A DNA stretch of 64,000 nucleotides from Rubritalea tangerina. GTDB lineage: Bacteria > Verrucomicrobiota > Verrucomicrobiia > Verrucomicrobiales > Akkermansiaceae. Location: positions 1-64,000 of the forward strand of contig NZ_JBHUJB010000076.1 of NCBI RefSeq assembly GCF_042683245.1. Direction: 5' to 3'. Made by a program: the position numbers and the translations under genes. Below the pieces are notes generated by a model, which saw nothing but the letters and a program-made list of their open reading frames with translations, was not told the origin of the DNA and made no database searches. Below, one piece after another: positions 59,083 through 64,000 of this stretch (position 1 is its first letter; each line of letters starts with the position of its first letter).

Positions 59083-60605
59083 GAGTATGTTAATGTGAAT
59101 GTGTTTACGCCCTTCTTAAGCTCAATTTCTGTGTGATATCCCTCTGCTCCCCGAACGATCTCTGTTGGTGACTGCACCACAACCTTCCCATCGATCTCAA
59201 GCACTCTCCCATTCTGAACTGCTGATCCATTTCCTAATACTATCCCTAACTTTCCTCCCCCGGGCGACACCACTTCTAACTTCCTCTTCATCCCAGACAC
59301 ACTCGGCTCAACCTTCTCCCGAACCTCATTCCCATCCACCCGATATCGAAATGTCGGATAGCGTAATGTGTCTAACACGTAGCCCACAAATTGCACCTCA
59401 CTCGTCCCACTCCAATCGACTTCACCCTCTCGTACATATCGATATGGTGCCTTCTTCGCGGCCAAGGAAACAGAATATGACGACATCGGAGCCTCAAAGC
59501 CTTGCCCCCGACCAGTCCAGTGCCTTCCCCCATTAATGAATGGCCCACGCCACATAATCTCAGGTGCACAATGCTGCGTACTAAAGGCGATGTTCACTTC
59601 CTCAGGATACCCCACACCGATCGCGCGTGGTGTCGTCCCCGCTATGAAATTATTATAAAGAACTGCTTCTTTGCCCTTCGGACTCAAATCAATCACAGCC
59701 GCGGGAGCCCTCCCACCCTTGTGCGCGCGCTCAGAGAGCCATTGCTTACCTTTGATCCCTGGCCCTGACCAACGCACACTCAAACCCGCATCCCTCGTCG
59801 CTTCAAAATACTCTAAACGTATCGCTTGCTTCCCCTTCTCCAAAGCCACTTCTCCTACCTGACGCCTTTTACCCATCGGCCCAGTCCCCTTCACATGCGC
59901 CACCTCCACGGCATTCACCACCAACCTCGCACCATCATCCGCATCTAATTCAAAACGGTAATTTCCAGATTCGGGAACCTCTAACATGCCTGTCCAAACA
60001 ATCCCAAAGCCATCTTTCTTCTTAATGTGACGCAAGCTAAAGTACCCATCTTGCTCTTCCTCAAAGGCCACAGACTCAAGTTGTTCAAACTCCGGAAGCA
60101 CCTTCCAATCACCGTGAAACACTTCCATCACCAAACTCTCAATGGGAGAAACCTCCTTGGGAAGTGGGTAATGTTCTAATAATTCCTTTGCCTTCCAAGT
60201 GTCCTTTCTCCCTTTACTCCACTCGCGCGCAGCCACTACCTCTTCCACACTAACAGGTTCTTCTGCATTCCCAAACTGGGTTCGAACATAACTCAATGTC
60301 GCTGCAATCTGCGCGTCCGTCAGCATCGCCCCCTGCGGTGGCATCGCCAAGTTATACTTGCGTCCCGCCACTTCTATAGGACCTTCCAAACCATGCAATA
60401 ACACCTGAATCGCCCGCGCAGCATCCCCCTGCACCCAAGCACTCTCTGCTAATGGTGGAAATGTGCCACTCGCAGCACCCTCCCCCTGTACTCCATGACA
60501 GGCAGAACAATTTTGTTTATAGAGCTGAGCTCCGTCTTCAGCAGCCCGCAACACAGAAGCACAAGCCACCGCTCCAAGCGCCATTGAATAGTATCGTTTC
60601 ATCAT
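59073..60605 (-). CDS. Cytochrome c fused to a PA14 domain
   Basis: 510 residues from the ATG at 60605 (a second ATG follows at once). A signal peptide precedes a class I c-type haem domain with CSACH (near 33-37) and a distal Met segment LAMPPQGAMLTD. Next is a linker and a PA14 domain (about 190-305, GIVWTGMLEVPESGNYRFELDADDGARLVVN), which often binds glycans, and a C-terminal beta region of unknown type. PA14-cytochrome fusions are typical of Planctomycetes and Verrucomicrobia. Cotranscribed with the propeller gene that overlaps its stop. Confidence 0.84.
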   Translation of the reverse strand: MMKRYYSMALGAVACASVLRAAEDGAQLYKQNCSACHGVQGEGAASGTFPPLAESAWVQGDAARAIQVLLHGLEGPIEVAGRKYNLAMPPQGAMLTDAQIAATLSYVRTQFGNAEEPVSVEEVVAAREWSKGRKDTWKAKELLEHYPLPKEVSPIESLVMEVFHGDWKVLPEFEQLESVAFEEEQDGYFSLRHIKKKDGFGIVWTGMLEVPESGNYRFELDADDGARLVVNAVEVAHVKGTGPMGKRRQVGEVALEKGKQAIRLEYFEATRDAGLSVRWSGPGIKGKQWLSERAHKGGRAPAAVIDLSPKGKEAVLYNNFIAGTTPRAIGVGYPEEVNIAFSTQHCAPEIMWRGPFINGGRHWTGRGQGFEAPMSSYSVSLAAKKAPYRYVREGEVDWSGTSEVQFVGYVLDTLRYPTFRYRVDGNEVREKVEPSVSGMKRKLEVVSPGGGKLGIVLGNGSAVQNGRVLEIDGKVVVQSPTEIVRGAEGYHTEIELKKGVNTFTLTYSWK

Positions 60606-60775
60606 CAGTACCCCTTCTACCCTAAAAACGCCCTCCAACATTGCGCTTAATCACGCATTTTTTGACATGTTTCGCGCATAAATCCCCCACCCTTCACAAA
60701 AAATGACAAAGATAAGAAACAGATTCCACTCAGATTCGTGAACACAGGTCCAATATCACCACTTTCTATTCAAAT

Positions 60776-60804
60776 TTGACTATCTGGTCTCTTTCCCATA
60801 CAAG
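60776..60804 (+). promoter_or_regulatory. Candidate sigma-70-like promoter of the GH20 gene
   Basis: TTGACT (60776-60781), exactly 17 bases, then TACAAG (60799-60804), with the ATG at 60821. The short leader of roughly 10 bases fits the lack of an SD sequence. It lies in the gap between the divergent cytochrome and GH20 genes. Confidence 0.55.
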
Positions 60805-60820
60805 TAGACACCCAACACTT

Positions 60821-63169
60821 ATGAACAAAATACTTAGCCTCAGTCTAGCCGCGACGACCTCTGCACTGGTCGCCGCAGAGCCCATTGTCCCCCAACCAAA
60901 ACAGGTACAGGTCCAAGGCAAAGCCTTTACCCTTACCGAGCACACCGCCATTCGCGCCGATGAAGCTCTCCTGCCTCTCGCCAAATTACTCGCTCACGAG
61001 ATCGAGGTGCTCACAGGATTCACTCCTAATATCTATCAAACATCCCATAAAATCTTACTCGAAAGTGAGATCGCCCTGCGAAAATCCACTGACCAAAAAG
61101 AACCTGCAGAAAGCTACTCCCTCCAAACGAGCCCCAAAAATCTCACCATCGTTGGTGCTGATGCCAATGGCGCCTACTACGGTAGCCGTACCCTCCTTCA
61201 GTACCTTCAAAACCATAAAAATAAGGTTCCGGCACTCAGTATCAAAGACAGCCCCGAGTTTCCTGTTCGCTCAGTCCTCGTCGATGTCGGCCGCAAATTC
61301 ATGCCAGTCGAGGACCTCAAAGACTGGATCCGCATGATGGGCTGGATGAAACTCAACGAACTCCACTTCCACCTCAACGATAATAGCTGGGGACGCTACC
61401 CAGGCTATCGCCTCGAATCCAAAATCTTCCCCAACCTTCCCTCAAAAGACGGCCACTACACCTTTAAACAAATCCGCGAACTCCAAGACTTCGCAAAACT
61501 CCACGGAGTCACGATCATTCCAGAAATCGACTCCCCAGGCCACGCCCTCGCATTCACCAACCTCAAACCCGAGCTCGCACAAAATGAAATGAACCGCAAC
61601 GGCTTCGGGCTCGCCTACCTCGACCTCCATAACCCAGATGCTATCCGCTTCATGGAACAAATCTTCGATGAGGTCGCCCCACTCTTCGATGCCAAAGAGT
61701 TCCATATCGGCACCGATGAATACCGCATCAACCTCGTGAAGAAAAAAGAAGACCGCGAGGCTCTCGGAGAAGCATTCCGCCAGTACATCAACCACTGCGA
61801 TGAATACCTCCGTAAAAAACATAATAAAGTCACGCGCATCTGGTCCGGATACGAACACCTCCCCGGAACCACTGAACCTAACAAAACTGTCGTCATCGAT
61901 ATGTGGGAAACATCCGATGCCAAAGTGAAATCAAAAGCCGGCTACCAAGTCGTTAACTCCTCTCACTTCTACACCTACATTGTCCCGGGTGCCCCCTACT
62001 ACGGCGTGAATAACCAATTCATTTATGACACCTGGACACCACGCCAGTTCTCAGACAAACCAGAAGGACAGTTAGAGAAATCCGACCCCGGCCTGCTCGG
62101 TGGCAAACTCCACATCTGGAACGACTTCGGCCCCACCGGCCACACCTGGAACGAAATCGCCCGCCTCTCACTCCCATCCATGGCAACCATGGGTGAAAAA
62201 CTCTGGGGCAGCAAAGGCTACGAAAACTACCAAGCCTTCCTCCAAGGTACCTCAAAGACCACTGCCAGCATCCCCACCGTCAAACTCCTCACCCGTGAAG
62301 CTGCTGCCGATGGATTCGTATGGCAACTCGAGAGCCCGCGCCACCATATCGGAAATACGACCTACCCCAGCGAGCTCAAATCTGAAAACCTCGAGTACCC
62401 ATGGACCGCAAGCTTCACCCTCACCCGTCATAACGACATCGCAGGGAACGAAACCTTGCTCAGCTCCAAGCTCGCTACGCTCTTCCTAGACTTGGAACAC
62501 AGCACCGTCGATAAAAAGACAAAACAGGAAACCAAACACAAAGGAATCGGTCTCGTCCGTGCCAACCAAGCCCCAGGCTATGACCCGATTACCTCCTACC
62601 GACCAGACATCCTCGTCTGGAACTACCAAGTGCCACTCGGCAAAGAAACCACCATCACCCTCGTCGGTGAAAAACGTAAAACCTCACTCTACATCGATGA
62701 CAAATTAATAGGGTCCAAAAATATTCAAACCGTCTGCCCACTCACCCACATCGGTGACCCAGACCTCCCCCGTGGCTTCCATGGTATCCTCCATAAAGCA
62801 TCCATTAAGTCGTCAGCCCCTGTCTCACATTCCCTCGGCGCCTGGTCCCCTGACACCTTGAAATCCTCGCCAGCGGTCCTCACCCTCGACGTCTCTAAAG
62901 TCATTGCTAATGGCCCAAATCACGTCGAATTCAACTACACCAGCGGTCTCCACGGGCTCGACATTTCCAAAGTCGAACTCCTCGCTGATGGGAAAGTCAT
63001 CCATACCGATGACCACGCGGGCTTCACCGGCGGCAAACCCCGCCAAAACCGCTACACCCTCAAACTCGACAATAAAAAGCAAGGAGTCACCTACACCCTG
63101 AAAGCCCACGTCTCAGGCGCAGGTGGCTCCGATAGCAGCGGCTCCATCCTCCTCACTGAGTCACTCTAA
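60821..63169 (+). CDS. Beta-N-acetylhexosaminidase (GH20)
   Basis: 782 residues from the ATG at 60821 with a signal peptide (cut near LVAAE). Domain GH20b (about 20-145) and the catalytic TIM barrel (about 150-480) are clear: RSVLVDVGRKFMPVEDLKDWI, MKLNELHFHLNDN, EIDSPGHALAFTNL and the Asp-Glu pair in HIGTDEYR (D299, E300). The usual motif is HxGG/A-DE; here the residue before Asp is Thr. The C-terminal 300 residues are beta-rich and may bind carbohydrate. It removes terminal GlcNAc or GalNAc, matching the sialidase and sulfatases nearby. Confidence 0.9.
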   Translation: MNKILSLSLAATTSALVAAEPIVPQPKQVQVQGKAFTLTEHTAIRADEALLPLAKLLAHEIEVLTGFTPNIYQTSHKILLESEIALRKSTDQKEPAESYSLQTSPKNLTIVGADANGAYYGSRTLLQYLQNHKNKVPALSIKDSPEFPVRSVLVDVGRKFMPVEDLKDWIRMMGWMKLNELHFHLNDNSWGRYPGYRLESKIFPNLPSKDGHYTFKQIRELQDFAKLHGVTIIPEIDSPGHALAFTNLKPELAQNEMNRNGFGLAYLDLHNPDAIRFMEQIFDEVAPLFDAKEFHIGTDEYRINLVKKKEDREALGEAFRQYINHCDEYLRKKHNKVTRIWSGYEHLPGTTEPNKTVVIDMWETSDAKVKSKAGYQVVNSSHFYTYIVPGAPYYGVNNQFIYDTWTPRQFSDKPEGQLEKSDPGLLGGKLHIWNDFGPTGHTWNEIARLSLPSMATMGEKLWGSKGYENYQAFLQGTSKTTASIPTVKLLTREAAADGFVWQLESPRHHIGNTTYPSELKSENLEYPWTASFTLTRHNDIAGNETLLSSKLATLFLDLEHSTVDKKTKQETKHKGIGLVRANQAPGYDPITSYRPDILVWNYQVPLGKETTITLVGEKRKTSLYIDDKLIGSKNIQTVCPLTHIGDPDLPRGFHGILHKASIKSSAPVSHSLGAWSPDTLKSSPAVLTLDVSKVIANGPNHVEFNYTSGLHGLDISKVELLADGKVIHTDDHAGFTGGKPRQNRYTLKLDNKKQGVTYTLKAHVSGAGGSDSSGSILLTESL

Positions 63170-63195
63170 CCTTTGACCCAAGAAATGTAATCCAA

Positions 63196-63226
63196 AGAGC
63201 CACGGTGCCCCACCGTGGCTCTTTTT
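63196..63226 (+). terminator. Intrinsic terminator after the GH20 gene
   Basis: A perfect 12-bp stem AGAGCCACGGTG / CACCGTGGCTCT with a 3-base loop, followed by TTTTGTG. It starts 27 bases after the GH20 stop. Confidence 0.93.
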
Positions 63227-63356
63227 GTGCCCACCTCATCCCATGCCAATTCGCCCCCCTTAGGGACACAGTTCGCTCAGGCGCTTCAGCTTGCCACCCA
63301 CAACCCATCTGCTAATAGATGCACCCTCTACACATATAACCCAAACCCAATACACT

Positions 63357-63914
63357 ATGAAAAACCTCACTCTCTTGCTTTCGGCCCTCTCGATCGCTTC
63401 ACTCACAGCCGATGAAGAATTACACGTCTGCGGCCCCGAATGCGTTCCCGAAGCCGTCAATTACGCCCCACAAGATCCCGAAAAAAAGACCCAAACCATC
63501 GTCGTCAAAGGCCTCACAACCAAGCAAGATTCCAAAACAATCGCACGTACTCTCAACTCGATGACAGGCGTCACCGTCGAACATATCTGCCTCAAATCAG
63601 GAGTCGCTACCGTCAATTACAACCCAGCAACCGTCAAAAAAAATACCATCACTAAAGCCATCACTTCAAAAAATTATACCGTCGGCGGTGAACGCTATGT
63701 CTTCCGCTTCGATGGTATCCATTGTAATGAATGCGTGAAACGTGTCAAAAAACTCCTCTCCGAGCTCGATGGCGTCACCCCACGCTACGTCTCAGAAAAT
63801 TCTACCAAAGTCATCGTCGATATCCATTCAAGCAAAACCGATACTCAGCAAGTCATCGACACATTAGAATCCCATCACTATGAGTTCATCCCACAAGAAC
63901 TTACAAAAAAATAA
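63357..63914 (+). CDS. Exported heavy-metal-associated (HMA) domain protein
   Basis: 185 residues from the ATG at 63357, chosen because it begins a signal peptide (MKNLTLLLSALSIASLTADE). A Cys-rich start of the mature part (HVCGPEC, C25/C29) is followed by two HMA-like folds. The first (about 46-100, VVKGLTTKQDSKTIARTLNSMTGV) has lost its CxxC; the second (about 104-175) keeps GIHCNECVKRV (C113/C116). A single functional site in the periplasm suggests delivery or sensing of a soft metal such as copper or mercury. The sulfatase gene follows after 6 bases. Confidence 0.78.
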   Translation: MKNLTLLLSALSIASLTADEELHVCGPECVPEAVNYAPQDPEKKTQTIVVKGLTTKQDSKTIARTLNSMTGVTVEHICLKSGVATVNYNPATVKKNTITKAITSKNYTVGGERYVFRFDGIHCNECVKRVKKLLSELDGVTPRYVSENSTKVIVDIHSSKTDTQQVIDTLESHHYEFIPQELTKK

Positions 63915-63920
63915 CCCACC

Positions 63921-64000
63921 ATGATCCTATCCCGCCTTCTGAGCATTTGCCTCCTCTCACTTACCTCTCTCCAAGCTGCTCAGAAACCTAACATCGTCCT
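63921..64000 (+). CDS. Sulfatase, N-terminal fragment cut by the window edge
   Basis: Only 26 codons are present. A signal peptide (MILSRLLSICLLSLTSLQA) runs straight into AQKPNIVL, which is the usual first strand of exported sulfatases and the same wording as in the sulfatase at 35302-36819 (KPNIVLFLVDDMG). The formylglycine site would lie beyond the window. It begins 6 bases after the HMA gene stop, so the two may be cotranscribed. Confidence 0.6.
   Translation, partial: MILSRLLSICLLSLTSLQAAQKPNIV

Noticed and set aside
1..64000. tRNA or rRNA genes, prophage, integrase or IS transposase
   Set aside because: No cloverleaf-type sequence, rRNA segment, recombinase or transposase motif was found on reading both strands; a tRNA search program could still find one I missed.

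Overview
The window looks like chromosomal DNA of a free-living, probably marine or glycan-feeding Verrucomicrobiota bacterium. The indications are: a double-length UvrA of the kind known in the PVC superphylum (Chlamydia included), a sigma factor / FecR / PEP-CTERM gene set, formylglycine sulfatases, a sialidase, a GH20 hexosaminidase, secreted SGNH esterases, membrane Ser/Thr kinases with large extracellular parts, and a cytochrome c fused to a PA14 domain. Few genes have a Shine-Dalgarno sequence. I saw no tRNA, rRNA, CRISPR array, transposase, integrase or phage gene.

Layout. 346-6083 (minus): a five-gene exopolysaccharide locus (SDR epimerase, YaiO-type outer-membrane barrel, membrane-anchored HEAT protein, GT2 synthase, nucleotide-sugar dehydrogenase). 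6084-7936: mostly non-coding, with one small secreted protein and two copies of a structured repeat. 7937-12475 (minus): TerC, then the MoxR / DUF58 / transglutaminase trio. 12563-17894 (plus): SenB-like glycosyltransferase, DUF3127 protein with an SSB-like tail, then an overlapping run of TPR membrane protein, TPR-AAA+ ATPase and TIGR03862 flavoprotein. 18157-22736 (plus): ECF-like sigma factor, FecR, PEP-CTERM protein and an SGNH hydrolase that share a domain. 22933-27879 (minus): sialidase, Arg/Pro/Ser-rich TPR protein, SnoaL-like protein, DUF4202.

27981-39509: a mixed housekeeping block (RluA-type pseudouridine synthase, outer-membrane barrel, PspA/IM30, TPMT-type methyltransferase, two divergent paralogues of an unnamed family, AI-2E transporter, solitary RelE-like protein, sulfatase, alpha/beta hydrolase, Amidase_3). 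39956-47731: zinc metalloprotease lipoprotein with NPCBM domain, truncated globin, two receptor-type Ser/Thr kinases (the first carries two C-type-lectin-like domains) and a YiiX-type hydrolase. 47776-53349: the tandem UvrA. 53695-63914: two-domain esterase, GntR/LacI-type regulator, cytochrome-PA14 and beta-propeller pair, GH20, HMA-domain protein. The window closes in the first codons of another sulfatase.

Together the sialidase, sulfatases, GH20, SASA/SGNH esterases and PA14 protein suggest removal of sulfate, acetyl, sialyl and HexNAc groups from complex glycans; the first locus makes and exports the cell's own polysaccharide. The points most worth a second look are: a family of intergenic hairpin repeats with compensatory changes and, in two copies, terminal inverted repeats; the kinase-lectin fusion; the TPR / Cdc48-type AAA+ module; the divergent paralogue pair; and the UvrA with one altered Walker B site.
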